NCBI GenBank assembly: GCA_052246725.1
Contig: JBQQCL010000013.1
Origin: Pseudalkalibacillus sp052246725
Lineage (GTDB): Bacteria; Bacillota; Bacilli; Bacillales; Fictibacillaceae
Strand: one strand, 5' to 3'
DNA length: 64,000 nt
The notes below the pieces were generated by a model. The model did no database searches. It was not told the origin of the DNA and worked only from the letters and a program-made list of their open reading frames with translations. The first letter of the stretch is position 1, and every line of letters starts with the position of its first letter. The position numbers were made by a program, and so were the translations under genes. Below are positions 34,431 to 42,237 of this stretch, in pieces.

Positions 34431-36122
34431 ATGACAATACAGCAATACACAGCCCAACATTTAGAGAAAGTGATCGATCTTCCGGCAAGCGATATCGAAA
34501 AAAACCTGGAAGTACCACCAGACCGATCTTTAGGAGACCTTGCCTTTCCATGTTTTATACTAGCAAAAACGTTTAAAAAATCACCGGTTCAAATTGCCCA
34601 AACATTAGCAGAAGATTTGAAGGGGTCAACCCACTTTGAACGAATAGAAGCTGCAGGACCCTACCTGAACGTTTTCTTGCCTAAAAAGCAACTGACACAA
34701 GCGGTCATTTCTAAGATTTTAAAAAATGGACAGTCATATGGAAGTGAAACGACGAATAAAGGTACTATTACCATCGATCTCTCATCACCGAACATTGCCA
34801 AGCCTTTTTCCATGGGGCATTTGCGCTCAACGGTGATTGGTAATGCAATTGCCAACATCGCTTCCAAAAAAGGATACCAGCCGTTCCGTATCAACCATCT
34901 AGGGGATTGGGGCACACAATTCGGAAAACTGATGACAGCCTACACCAAGTGGGGGGACGAAACGGCCGTCAAGAAAAGTCCGATTAAGGAATTGAACACT
35001 CTGTATGTTAAATACCACGAAGAAGTGAAGGATAACCCTGATCTTGACAATGAAGGAAGAGAATGGTTCAAAAGACTGGAAGACGGAGATGAAGAAGCGA
35101 GAAAATTGTGGACCTGGTTCAGAGAAGAATCCTTACAGGAGTTCCAAAAGATATATGATTTACTTGATGTGCAATTCGATTCGATGAATGGGGAAGCGTT
35201 CTACAATGATAAAATGAAACCCGTCGTAGAAGAGCTCAGCGAAAAGAAATTGTTAATTGAGTCAGAGGGGGCGATGGTGGTCGATCTTTCAGAGTTCAAC
35301 CTTCCGCCTGCCCTGATCCAGAAAAAGGACGGTGCCTCTCTTTATGCGACAAGAGATCTGGCAGCGGCTAAATACAGAAAAACAACCTATCAATTTGTGA
35401 AATCTTTGTATGTCGTTGGTCACGAGCAATCCTTGCACTTTGAACAAGTGAAAAAAGTCCTTTCAAAAATGGGATATGCATGGGCAGATGACATGGATCA
35501 TATTCCTTTTGGGATGATCCTGCAAGATGGAAAGAAAATGTCTACACGAAAAGGGAAGACGGTATTGCTTGAAGAAGTCCTTACTCAAACCATTCAGCAG
35601 GCAAAAGAAAATATCGAGAGTAAAAACCCGACGTTGGAAAATAAAGAAACGGTTGCAGAAATGGTGGGAGTCGGCGCAGTTATTTTCAATGATTTGAAAC
35701 AATCACGATTGAACAGCGTCGAATTCGATATTACAAGCATGCTCCGTTTTGAAGGAGAAACTGGCCCTTATGTCCAATATTCACATGCACGTGCTTGTAC
35801 GTTGTTAGCGAAGGGAGAATGGACGATTGAGGAACCAGCAGCTTCTTATGATATCGACGAACCGTATTTATGGGAGATCATCCTGACGCTTGAGAAGTTT
35901 CCTGGTACGCTGGACCGGGCTTTGAAGGAATATGAACCGTCGATCATCTCACGGTATTTGATCGAGTTGTCCCGATACTTCAATCAATATTATGGGAAAG
36001 TACGGATCCTGTCTGGAACGAAAGAGGAACAATTGGCCCGGTTGAATGTAGCAAAAGCTGTGACGGTTGTGTTGAAGGAAGGACTTCGGCTGCTTGGCAT
36101 CAAGGCGCCGGAGAAGATGTAA
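34431..36122 (+). CDS. argS: Arginyl-tRNA synthetase
   Basis: A 563-residue class I synthetase that charges tRNA-Arg. It has the SSPNIAKPFSMGHLRSTVIGNA segment containing the HIGH-type motif (here MGHLRS), the N-terminal Add-1 domain, and a C-terminal anticodon-binding domain with DALM-type residues. ATG 34431 is preferred over ATG 34425, which is only three bases from AAGGAG. It is under T-box control. Many Bacillaceae carry two argS genes, one with a T-box, so a second copy may lie elsewhere. Confidence 0.95.
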   Translation: MTIQQYTAQHLEKVIDLPASDIEKNLEVPPDRSLGDLAFPCFILAKTFKKSPVQIAQTLAEDLKGSTHFERIEAAGPYLNVFLPKKQLTQAVISKILKNGQSYGSETTNKGTITIDLSSPNIAKPFSMGHLRSTVIGNAIANIASKKGYQPFRINHLGDWGTQFGKLMTAYTKWGDETAVKKSPIKELNTLYVKYHEEVKDNPDLDNEGREWFKRLEDGDEEARKLWTWFREESLQEFQKIYDLLDVQFDSMNGEAFYNDKMKPVVEELSEKKLLIESEGAMVVDLSEFNLPPALIQKKDGASLYATRDLAAAKYRKTTYQFVKSLYVVGHEQSLHFEQVKKVLSKMGYAWADDMDHIPFGMILQDGKKMSTRKGKTVLLEEVLTQTIQQAKENIESKNPTLENKETVAEMVGVGAVIFNDLKQSRLNSVEFDITSMLRFEGETGPYVQYSHARACTLLAKGEWTIEEPAASYDIDEPYLWEIILTLEKFPGTLDRALKEYEPSIISRYLIELSRYFNQYYGKVRILSGTKEEQLARLNVAKAVTVVLKEGLRLLGIKAPEKM

Positions 36123-36142
36123 GAAGGGGTGATCGATATAAA

Positions 36143-36547
36143 ATGAGAAGGAAGAAGGGTCTCATCCATCACATTGAACTATATGTCTCTGATCTGGAGA
36201 AAACGATTGAGTTCTGGGGATGGCTTCTTCCGGAGCTCGGCTATTTCGAATATCAGAAATGGGGTAAGGGACGAAGCTGGAAGCTGAAAGATTCTTATAT
36301 CGTATTCGTCCAAGCTGAAAAGAAATACCTTGACGTTCCGTACCACCGCTGTCGGGTCGGTCTCAACCATTTAGCCTTTTATGCGGAATCCATGGATCAA
36401 GTCGATCAGCTGACGGATGAATTGAAGAAAAGAGGCGTGACGGTTTTATATCCGGATCGTCATCCATATGCAGGTGGATCTGACCATTACGCCGTCTATT
36501 TCGAAGATCCCGATCGGATCAAAGTTGAACTCGTAGCACCATTTTGA
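36143..36547 (+). CDS. VOC-superfamily (glyoxalase-like) protein
   Basis: A 134-residue single-module vicinal-oxygen-chelate protein. The beta-alpha-beta-beta-beta units start HHIELYVSDLEKTIEFWGWLLPELGY and GLNHLAFYAESMDQVDQL; metal-ligand-like residues are H near residue 9, H in GLNHLAFY and E in RIKVELVAP. The substrate is unknown. It lies 20 bp after argS and may be co-transcribed. Confidence 0.85.
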   Translation: MRRKKGLIHHIELYVSDLEKTIEFWGWLLPELGYFEYQKWGKGRSWKLKDSYIVFVQAEKKYLDVPYHRCRVGLNHLAFYAESMDQVDQLTDELKKRGVTVLYPDRHPYAGGSDHYAVYFEDPDRIKVELVAPF

Positions 36548-36558
36548 GGAAAAAGCTG

Positions 36559-36598
36559 AAAACCTGAATGGAGGTACCTTTCCACTCAGGTTTTCTTG
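36559..36598 (+). terminator. Terminator after the VOC gene
   Basis: AAAACCTGA-TGGA and TCCA-TCAGGTTTT form a long stem with a short GGTACC core, ending in TTTTCTT. Confidence 0.83.
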
Positions 36599-36606
36599 AT
36601 TAACGC

Positions 36607-36673
36607 TTTAAGAAAGAAATAGGCAACTATAGCTCAGCCTTCGTAAGGGCTTAGCTTTGCCAAGTTTTCTTTA
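36607..36673. repeat. TTAAAGAAA-ended short repeat, copy 2 (short form)
   Basis: A roughly 67-bp copy lacking the TATAAAATA hairpin, from TTTAAGAAAG to AAGTTTTCTTTA. Its last three bases supply the stop codon of the anti-sigma gene at 36671. Confidence 0.72.
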
Positions 36674-37525
36674 TTGAGAGGCGAGCCATGAGACCGCCCA
36701 GATATCTTTTGTTTCATCTCGGACGAGCCTGAAGAACTTCATGTTTTCCCCGGTGCCGCCCCATGTGATATACGCTTCTTCTCGATCCATAGGTGTCTCT
36801 TTAACGACTTGATTGAATTTTTCCACTTCCTGGATCTCTTGCAGTTTCTTTTCGGTATTTTTGCGCAATACGGGGTCTTTTGCAATTTCATCAAGATAGT
36901 GCTGTTTGGATGGCATGGATCCAGCGGGATCTTGATAATACATGATATACACGGTTTCATAGTCATTTTGTTGGATCGCATGATAATGGATCTGCATGAC
37001 CCCGAATGGATGCAGACCTTTGAGTGCATCCTGGCTCTGCTCAGCTTTCACCTGTTCATACACTGTTAAAAGACGATCGTCTATAGGTAACAAGGGTCCG
37101 GAGATCGTCTGTTGCTGGCCATCATCTTTTTCAGCTATCGAAAAATCGTCCTTCGATGCATCTAGTTTGGCATCTCCCTTATCTGATTCATCTAAAGCAG
37201 GCATCGTTCTTTCGGGGAGGGCAGCGCTTTCCGGGCTTGCGCTTTTATCGGCTGCTGAATTGATTCCAGCATCACTTGATTCACTAGAATGTTCGCTACT
37301 TGATGGGAAGTTATCCATTGCAACCTGAACGACTGCCATTACAAGAAAAAGACAAACTGCAGTACTGAGTATCGGTTTCCAATGCGAATACATGAACGAA
37401 AATCGTGATGATCGTTTCTTAGCAATGGCGTCCCGGATATTCTGTTTTTGTTTATCTGTGAAACGTTCTTCTGACGACATCATTCGATTCAATGATTTAT
37501 TAAGATCTTTAAGATGATTTTCCAT
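36671..37525 (-). CDS. Membrane-bound anti-sigma factor (ECF partner)
   Basis: A 284-residue protein with a cytoplasmic N-terminus (about 45 residues, ERFTDKQKQNIRDAIAKK), one membrane helix (PILSTAVCLFLVMAVVQVAM) and an external region with a Ser/Asp-rich linker and a conserved-looking C-terminal half. It overlaps the ECF sigma gene by 17 bp, the typical arrangement for a sigma/anti-sigma pair. ATG 37525 has AAAGGAG eight bases upstream; GTG 37528 is also possible. Its stop codon is the last three bases of a repeat element, so the C-terminus may have been altered by insertion. Confidence 0.78.
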   Translation of the reverse strand: MENHLKDLNKSLNRMMSSEERFTDKQKQNIRDAIAKKRSSRFSFMYSHWKPILSTAVCLFLVMAVVQVAMDNFPSSSEHSSESSDAGINSAADKSASPESAALPERTMPALDESDKGDAKLDASKDDFSIAEKDDGQQQTISGPLLPIDDRLLTVYEQVKAEQSQDALKGLHPFGVMQIHYHAIQQNDYETVYIMYYQDPAGSMPSKQHYLDEIAKDPVLRKNTEKKLQEIQEVEKFNQVVKETPMDREEAYITWGGTGENMKFFRLVRDETKDIWAVSWLASQ

Positions 37526-38099
37526 CACCGATACTCCTTTCTGATGAAATGACTTCTTTAAGAAGCTGACGGCCTCGATGAAGACGTGTTTTTATCGTTG
37601 ATTCGTTTGTCAGGAGCATCATGCTGATCTCCTGGATCGATAACTCCTCGAAATAATACAAGAGGAGCACCTCTCGATATTTAAGAGGTAAGGTAAGCAT
37701 TTGTTTGGCTAATGTTTCGCTTTCATCCTTTGCAATCAGATCAGCTTCAGGCGTCTGTGTTTCTCCCTTCATCCAACGGGAGATTTTATCGGTAAATTGG
37801 AGGTTCTTGAACGACCAGGTTCTATGATAATCATGGCACCGATTGATCGTAATCCGATAGATCCAGGTTTTCACAGATGATTCTCCACGGAACGTATCCA
37901 GCTTTGTATAACAAGCCACAAAGGCTTCTTGGACGATATCCTCTGCCTTTCCCCAATCTTTTACATAGGTGTATGCTAGACGCGTCAATTTTTCCCCATA
38001 CTGGTCCATCATGTGCTCGAGGACCTCCTCTTTCGGGTACCGGCCGATCACGTTATCAAGCTGTATCTTAGACCGATTTCTCGGTTGATATTCTTCCAA
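37509..38099 (-). CDS. ECF-family RNA polymerase sigma factor
   Basis: A 196-residue ECF sigma factor. Region 2 reads LAYTYVKDWGKAEDIVQEAFVACYTKLDTFRGESSVKTW, with region 4 YREVLLLYYFEELSIQEISMMLLTNESTIKTRLHRGR. It starts with TTG, preceded by GGGAGG eight bases away. The promoter at 38134-38160 has the ECF pattern, so the gene is probably autoregulated and held in check by the membrane protein encoded after it. I cannot match it to a named Bacillus sigma factor. Confidence 0.9.
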   Translation of the reverse strand: MEEYQPRNRSKIQLDNVIGRYPKEEVLEHMMDQYGEKLTRLAYTYVKDWGKAEDIVQEAFVACYTKLDTFRGESSVKTWIYRITINRCHDYHRTWSFKNLQFTDKISRWMKGETQTPEADLIAKDESETLAKQMLTLPLKYREVLLLYYFEELSIQEISMMLLTNESTIKTRLHRGRQLLKEVISSERSIGDGKSS

Positions 38100-38133
38100 C
38101 CTGCTGACCTCCCTTATATGTCTTTAACCTATT

Positions 38134-38160
38134 GACGTAAACAACGACCAATCCGTTTCA
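38134..38160 (-). promoter_or_regulatory. ECF-type promoter of the sigma/anti-sigma operon
   Basis: On the minus strand TGAAAC, 17 bp, CGTC. This is the classic sequence read by sigma-W, sigma-M and sigma-X-like factors; it lies about 35 bp upstream of the sigma gene. Confidence 0.83.
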
Positions 38161-38270
38161 GGTTTGCAAAAAAATTGTGAAGCAGTAATAGACGGCTCGC
38201 GAGATAACGAGTAAAGTAGGATATAAGATATATGTTTAGTATATATGAGTTTAGCTTGAGGAGTGGTTTA

Positions 38271-38783
38271 ATGGATGGTACGAAAACAATTGTCAGGTGC
38301 GGTTGGTGTGAAAACGACCCATTATTGATCAGTTACCATGATGAAGAGTGGGGGAAACCTGTATCAGGGGATGATGAGCTCTTTGAAGCCCTGACATTAG
38401 AGATCTTTCAAGCAGGATTAAGCTGGAAAACAATTTGGCATAAACGTGAAAATTTCCGTAATGCCTTCGATAACTTTTCGATTGCCAAGGTAAAAAGCTA
38501 TGAAATTGAAAAGGTAGAAGCACTCTTAGAGGATAAAGGCATCGTCCGTCACCGCCGGAAGATTGAAGCAACAATTCATAATGCTAATGTAGCTGAGCAA
38601 TTGATTTCTAAATATGGAAGTCTAAAAAACTATTTCGATTCACTCCCAGAAGATCAGCTTGAAAGACAAAAGGCGATTAAAACCACATTCAAACACGTAG
38701 GACTGACAACAGCGGAAAGCTTCCTGATGGCAGCAGGCTTCATAGATCCAGACCACAGTGAAGAATGCTTTTTGAAGAAATAA
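38271..38783 (+). CDS. tag: DNA-3-methyladenine glycosylase I
   Basis: A 170-residue repair enzyme that removes 3-methyladenine from alkylated DNA. The zinc-binding residues are visible: cysteine in RCGWCENDP, histidine in SYHDEEWG, and histidine and cysteine in DPDHSEECF. ALTLEIFQAGLSWKTIWHKRENFR contains the catalytic glutamate region. ATG 38271 has GAGGAG seven bases upstream; the upstream in-frame ATG has none. Confidence 0.94.
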   Translation: MDGTKTIVRCGWCENDPLLISYHDEEWGKPVSGDDELFEALTLEIFQAGLSWKTIWHKRENFRNAFDNFSIAKVKSYEIEKVEALLEDKGIVRHRRKIEATIHNANVAEQLISKYGSLKNYFDSLPEDQLERQKAIKTTFKHVGLTTAESFLMAAGFIDPDHSEECFLKK

Positions 38784-38784
38784 G

Positions 38785-39152
38785 GCTGTTTTCCGAAACT
38801 TTGTGAAAGTCGTTGATTTCCGCTCCAGGATGCTCGCTTTCCGCGGGGCGTGCGGTGAGCCCACTCGTCGCTTTGCGACCTCAGGAGTCTCCTTTTCAAG
38901 GAAGCATTTGTGCTCCTGCGTCTACAAGAAAGTCCTGTCGAAGCGAGCTTCCTCGTCGCATGCCTTGCGAGGAGATTATTCAGGTAGTAGGCACGCTGAT
39001 CCCGCAGGACAAGGAAAGCTTCGGCAGCGTTACATCGCACGAAGAAAATGCGATTTTCATTTTCGAGGAGTCTCGCACCTTGTTCTCCACTCAACTTGCA
39101 CAAGGTGATTTTTAAAACTAACTCAAAAGCAATAATCTTTTAGAAAAGAGCC
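38785..39152. repeat. Roughly 370-bp repeat, copy A
   Basis: A long GC-richer intergenic repeat with ends GGCTGTTTTC and GAAAAGAGCC that form an imperfect terminal inverted repeat. The middle (GTCGTTGATTTCCGCTCC onwards) matches 49138-49485 at roughly nine positions in ten. Several overlapping open frames in it are artefacts. It fills the 432-bp gap between tag and the peptide-precursor terminator. Confidence 0.85.
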
Positions 39153-39187
39153 AAAAATAAAAAAGAAGGCACTTTTTAGATGCCTTC
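39153..39187 (-). terminator. Terminator of the receptor-pheromone operon
   Basis: On the minus strand GAAGGCA pairs with TGCCTTC, followed by TTTTTTATTTTTGG. It is 29 bases beyond the precursor stop. Confidence 0.85.
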
Positions 39188-39215
39188 TACGATTATGTTC
39201 TTTTTCTGTGCCTCA

Positions 39216-39677
39216 TTATAAAGTAAGAGACTTGAACATCGGCGGGTTTTCGTCATAAGCAACAGCTGAACTACTCATCGGCGGGTTTTCGTCATAAGCA
39301 ACAGCTGAACTACTCATCGGCGGGTTTTCGTCATAAGCAACAGCTGAACTACTCATCGGCGGGTTTTCGTCATAAGCAACAGCCGAACTACTCATCGGCG
39401 GGTTTTCGTCATAAGCAACAGCTGAACTACTCATCGGCGGGTTTTCGTCATAAGCAATAGCCGAACTACTCATCGGCGGATTTTCATCATAAGCAATAAT
39501 TGAACTGCTTTTTGGTGGAGGGTTTTCATCAAACGCCACCGTAGATTTATACATAGGTGGATTCTCATCATATACTTGAATGTCTTTGTTTAAATTATGC
39601 GGTGACAAGATAGACCCACTGACCATGATCAAACCAAATGAAAGAAGTAGTGTTACAGACTTTAAAAACCTTTTCAT
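39216..39677 (-). CDS. Exported tandem-repeat peptide precursor, candidate polyprotein pheromone
   Basis: A 153-residue protein. An N-terminal secretion signal (KRFLKSVTLLLSFGLIMVSG) is followed only by nine copies of [YF]DENPP with a period of 13 residues (one of 14). The last six or seven units are nearly identical AYDENPPMSSSAV; the first two differ outside the DENPP core. Each unit carries AVA or a similar A-x-A just before YDENPP, which suits proteolytic release. ATG 39677 has AAAAGGG eight bases upstream and is 13 bp after the stop of an HTH-TPR receptor gene, the standard receptor-then-peptide order of RRNPP quorum systems. The multi-copy layout is unusual for that family. Release of free peptide is inference. 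A wall- or surface-located repeat protein is the alternative, but no anchor motif is present. Confidence 0.78.
   Translation of the reverse strand: MKRFLKSVTLLLSFGLIMVSGSILSPHNLNKDIQVYDENPPMYKSTVAFDENPPPKSSSIIAYDENPPMSSSAIAYDENPPMSSSAVAYDENPPMSSSAVAYDENPPMSSSAVAYDENPPMSSSAVAYDENPPMSSSAVAYDENPPMFKSLTL
39237..39577 (-). repeat. Coding 39-bp tandem repeat array
   Basis: Nine head-to-tail units with a 39-bp period (one of 42) encode the DENPP repeats. Central units are identical or differ at one or two bases, mostly silent; outer units are diverged, a sign of ongoing unit expansion from the middle. Confidence 0.92.
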
Positions 39678-39690
39678 TTTACACACCCTT

Positions 39691-40947
39691 TTAAGTGAAT
39701 TTTTTATTAGTAATTAAAGCTAATTTGTAATACTCGCTAGAACTCTTATATTGTGAATTATTATAATAATAATCAGCCAAGAGGGACGAGTACTCGCTAA
39801 CATGTTCAAAAATATTTTTGTTTTGGAAGTATGGGATAGCTACCTTTTTAAGGTAAACTTCAAATTCCTTATTAAAATCATCTTCCAACCTATATTCTAA
39901 TATCTTTGCATGTATTTCATATTCTTCATTGTTCTTTACTTTCAATTGTTTCTTGACTTTATCTAACCACTGTCTTGAAAGCTCTAACTCATCTAAATTT
40001 AAATGCTCTTTAGCGATCAGATAATAAGTAATATATACGTTTGAATTATCGTACTTATCTTTAATAGATAAGCTTTTCATGTAGTATTGAATAGCTGTTT
40101 CAGGCTGTCCTTTATTACTGTAGACAAACCCTATATTATGGTAAATCATTCCTAAGCTGCGATTATCATTAAACGATTCAGCAAACTTTAATGCTTGATT
40201 AAAATGATACTCTGCTTGAGAATAACTCTTTATTCGACGATTTGCTATACCAAGTAAGATTTGACAATCAGAACTCCTGCTGAAGTTATATTCTCTGTCA
40301 AATATTTCTAGCGCCTTGTAAGCGTAGGTCATTACAGAAGTACTGTGGAATAAATAACTATGAGATAAAGCAATACTGTAATAAAAGACTCCAACCTCAA
40401 CCTGATTAAGTGGAGTTTGTTGTAAATTACCCTCGGCTTTTTCGAAATGGATAATAGCTTCAGAATATTCTTTTACATAATAGTAATAGAAGCCCTTTAT
40501 AAAATAGTAATAGAAGTTTATGGAAGGGTCTTGATACGTTTCTTGCAGTTTACTAATTTTTCTAATCAGAGGTTTTGCCTCATCTAAGTTGTTTTTTATT
40601 AAGTAGAACCTTATTAAAAACAAATCGTATCTTGTAAGAAGTAGAGGATCTTCTATAAAAGGAAGATACTTTTTTATTTTTGAATGAAGTTCTTCGGCTT
40701 CTTCATACTTCCGAAGAATAATTAAGTAATTCCACTCATTTAGTAATCCAAGTATATTTACATCTAACTGCTCTTCAGTGGGGGAAATCCCAAGCCTTTC
40801 ACAGAGCAGTTCAATGACGTCTTCACTAGATTTGGCGTCTCCATTTTCGATTTTACTAAGATACGATACGGAGCAAATTCCCCTAGCTAATTCTTCCTGA
40901 GTGAGGCCTTTTGTTTTCCTGTAATATCTTATTCGTTGTCCTATCAA
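39691..40947 (-). CDS. HTH-TPR regulator of the RRNPP family, candidate peptide receptor
   Basis: A roughly 418-residue cytoplasmic regulator, close to the length of NprR. Residues 1-60 form an XRE-type HTH (IGQRIRYYRKTKGLTQEELA, SVSYLSKIENGDAKSS); from about residue 90 to the end lie several TPR-like helix pairs (GVFYYSIALSHSYLF, GMIYHNIGFVYSNKGQPETAIQYYMKSL, LLADYYYNNSQYKSSSEYYKLAL). This build is shared with NprR and PlcR, which bind short re-imported peptides. The start is TTG 40947, five bases after GGGAGGGGGG; longer upstream frames have no site. The gene is clearly more AT-rich than its neighbours, suggesting transfer. The following gene encodes the presumed ligand precursor. Confidence 0.85.
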   Translation of the reverse strand: MIGQRIRYYRKTKGLTQEELARGICSVSYLSKIENGDAKSSEDVIELLCERLGISPTEEQLDVNILGLLNEWNYLIILRKYEEAEELHSKIKKYLPFIEDPLLLTRYDLFLIRFYLIKNNLDEAKPLIRKISKLQETYQDPSINFYYYFIKGFYYYYVKEYSEAIIHFEKAEGNLQQTPLNQVEVGVFYYSIALSHSYLFHSTSVMTYAYKALEIFDREYNFSRSSDCQILLGIANRRIKSYSQAEYHFNQALKFAESFNDNRSLGMIYHNIGFVYSNKGQPETAIQYYMKSLSIKDKYDNSNVYITYYLIAKEHLNLDELELSRQWLDKVKKQLKVKNNEEYEIHAKILEYRLEDDFNKEFEVYLKKVAIPYFQNKNIFEHVSEYSSLLADYYYNNSQYKSSSEYYKLALITNKKFT

Positions 40948-41078
40948 AATATCCCCCCTCCCAAACTTGGGAAAATTGACCCGAAAAACCATCAAATATC
41001 GTCTATCAAAACTACCATTTTTCCCAATACAGGACCATATGTTCCTTTGATAAAATAAATATAACACAAAATATGTTT

Positions 41079-41101
41079 ACTAGTTAGTCTTTCAAACTAG
41101 T
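41079..41101. promoter_or_regulatory. Dyad between receptor gene and divergent gene
   Basis: ACTAGTT-N9-AACTAGT lies in the divergent region, with a TTGAAA/TATTTT-like promoter overlapping it on the minus strand. It could be the binding site of the HTH receptor. A weak terminator is less likely, since both genes start nearby. Confidence 0.4.
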
Positions 41102-41186
41102 TTTTCTGTATTTTGGAAAGATTATTACAATCATTGTAGTAAGAATGTTCTTATTTTAATTATGACATGAATGGGAGGATAGCATA

Positions 41187-41993
41187 ATGGGAAAAATGAA
41201 CAGTTTCATCCATGACAAACGTGAATCGAAAGACCCGTTTTATGCTTCTGATGACCTGGGGATTGGAAAAAGATCAAAAACTTTAAATAGAAAAACAGTA
41301 AAATTTACCCAAGATAATACGAAGGATTTACTTACTGATGATCACAAGAACAAGTGGTATTACAACCGTGTTGATAAAAAGGGCCATATTGCTCTTGTAG
41401 CTGTCAATCCGAACAATGATACAGTCATTAAAAAGAAACTTTACGGTACTCCGAATATTTATGAATTTCCTGATCATGTGGTGATCGCTTGTGAAGGAGA
41501 TGGTGAAACAGGATCAGTGTACCAATTCTCCAAAGTAACTTTAGAGTTGGTGGAAGAATGGGAAATTGATGGATTCATTTGGGATGTGAATATGTACAAC
41601 AGTTCTGTCTGTGTTTCGGCGTACGTAGTCGACCTTGATATGGCCAGGTTGTATATCCTAAATGGCAGATCAATTGATTTTGTCGAGCTCGGTACTCATT
41701 TTGCACCTGCAGATTTATTGGTTTTACAGAATGATCTGTTCATATCCGCATATCCATTGACAGAAAGAAGCCCGAAAAAGATTCTAAGGCTCGATGAAGA
41801 GTTTGATCTTGTTAAGGAATATGATGTATCCATCTGCCCTAGGTTTTTATTCAAGGATGGTGAAGAGATACTGATACAAGAGTTGGACGTGAAAACGGGT
41901 CGATCTGACCGCTATTCATCCTTGGATCTACAAACTGGAAAAGAAATCATCACGAAGCGGAGAAAACCAAGACGGCGCGTAAACTTCTATTAA
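41187..41993 (+). CDS. Protein of unknown function, possible beta-propeller
   Basis: A 268-residue soluble protein without signal peptide or membrane segment. It has a basic, polar N-terminus and C-terminus (KRRKPRRRVNFY) and a middle made of short strand-like units with aspartate, tryptophan and tyrosine turns, such as KKLYGTPNIYEFPDHVV and EWEIDGFIWDVNMYN, which may form a propeller. I do not recognise it. GGGAGGA precedes the ATG. It is divergent from the peptide-receptor gene and shares its control region, so it is a candidate target; it could also be unrelated. Confidence 0.7.
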   Translation: MGKMNSFIHDKRESKDPFYASDDLGIGKRSKTLNRKTVKFTQDNTKDLLTDDHKNKWYYNRVDKKGHIALVAVNPNNDTVIKKKLYGTPNIYEFPDHVVIACEGDGETGSVYQFSKVTLELVEEWEIDGFIWDVNMYNSSVCVSAYVVDLDMARLYILNGRSIDFVELGTHFAPADLLVLQNDLFISAYPLTERSPKKILRLDEEFDLVKEYDVSICPRFLFKDGEEILIQELDVKTGRSDRYSSLDLQTGKEIITKRRKPRRRVNFY

Positions 41994-42040
41994 ATTGAAC
42001 TGATTTCAAAGAGGCTAGGACAAATGAATTTTGTTAAAAA

Positions 42041-42073
42041 GAAAACCCGAACAATTTGTCCGGGTTTTCTTTA
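42041..42073 (+). terminator. Terminator
   Basis: GAAAACCCG pairs with CGGGTTTTC, then TTTAG. It follows the unknown gene. Confidence 0.85.
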
Positions 42074-42080
42074 GTGAGCA

Positions 42081-42164
42081 ATAAAGTATAAAATACTTTC
42101 TTCAGTATAAGCGCAACTAAGGCTAATCCTGCGCCAAAGGCTTGGTTTTGCCAAGTTTTCTTTA
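42081..42164. repeat. TTAAAGAAA-ended short repeat, copy 3
   Basis: This copy starts ATAAAGTATAAAATAC and ends CCAAGTTTTCTTTAA. The left end is shortened against copy 1; it lies directly behind a terminator. Confidence 0.8.
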
Positions 42165-42237
42165 ACGGATTTTTCAAATTACAACACAGGGTATATAAGA
42201 TGCACAGCAAATTAGTGGTTGAGAGGAGTGGGTCAGA

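Noticed and set aside
38803..39115. Overlapping open frames of about 100-150 codons on both strands
   Set aside because: They lie within the 370-bp repeat, lack ribosome sites, and the same false frames recur in copy B. The encoded sequences look like low-quality translation of noncoding DNA.
39237..39577. Regular 39-bp repeats looking like a CRISPR array
   Set aside because: There are no unique spacers: the repeats are head to tail, stay in one reading frame with a 13-codon period, and encode the DENPP units behind a signal peptide. No cas genes are near.
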